From Candidatus Cloacimonadota bacterium (lineage in GTDB: Bacteria > Cloacimonadota > Cloacimonadia > Cloacimonadales > TCS61), in assembly GCA_030638385.1 (NCBI GenBank), contig DAOWES010000110.1, positions 1 to 5,107 on the forward strand: a stretch of 5,107 bases of DNA. Direction: 5' to 3'. This document shows, piece by piece, positions 5,107-5,107 of the stretch. The notes below the pieces were generated by a model. It did not search any database. It worked only from the letters and a program-made list of their open reading frames with translations, and was not told where the DNA came from. A program made the translations under genes and the position numbers. The first letter of the stretch is position 1. Each line of letters opens with the position of its first letter.

Positions 5107-5107
5107 T

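Overview
The window is AT-rich chromosomal bacterial DNA. It holds one truncated and three complete protein genes and a large repeat-filled intergenic gap. The best lineage clue is the secreted protein at 566-2821. It ends in a 'NYPNPFNPTT' sorting domain of the kind used for type IX secretion or surface attachment in the Bacteroidota/FCB superphylum and its candidate phyla (Cloacimonadota, Marinimicrobia, Ignavibacteria, KSB1). Together with the low GC and the InhA/MAM-like plus FnIII architecture, this suggests an uncultured FCB lineage. Cloacimonadota is my first guess, but this is inference and not proven by the window.

Layout. Bases 1-538 (+) encode the C-terminal catalytic half of glyceraldehyde-3-phosphate dehydrogenase, cut by the window edge just before its active-site cysteine. 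Only 27 bases later a strong Shine-Dalgarno leads into a 751-residue secreted protein (566-2821, +). Its signal peptide is complete only if translation begins at a CTG codon; the first in-frame ATG lies 264 bases further in. A hairpin/T-tract terminator at 2860-2894 closes this unit. A converging gene (3099-3845, -) encodes a cytoplasmic parvulin-type peptidyl-prolyl isomerase with its own terminator at 3035-3074.

Bases 3846-4560 carry no gene I can support but are full of small structured repeats. There are two copies of a hairpin element sharing a GGCTGGTAAAYCTCAATGWGACGA core, several degenerate CTTYGTGB octamer arrays on both strands, a 10-nt-periodic CGTG array, a short perfect hairpin, and a C8-T-C4 homopolymer. 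The last gene (4561 or 4591 to 5106, +) is a small multi-pass membrane protein with an HEFLH motif, matching the DUF3267 putative zincin peptidase family. Its best Shine-Dalgarno precedes an ATC codon and not the ATG 30 bases downstream.

How the genes relate. Gap and the secreted protein may be co-transcribed, since no terminator is visible between them, but no functional link is evident. The isomerase and the membrane protein diverge from the repeat-rich gap, so each presumably has its own promoter there; I could not identify either with confidence. Nothing here looks like a defence system, phage or complete mobile element. The most unusual signals are the two genes whose Shine-Dalgarno and protein evidence point to non-ATG/GTG/TTG starts, and the mosaic of repeats at 4060-4490.
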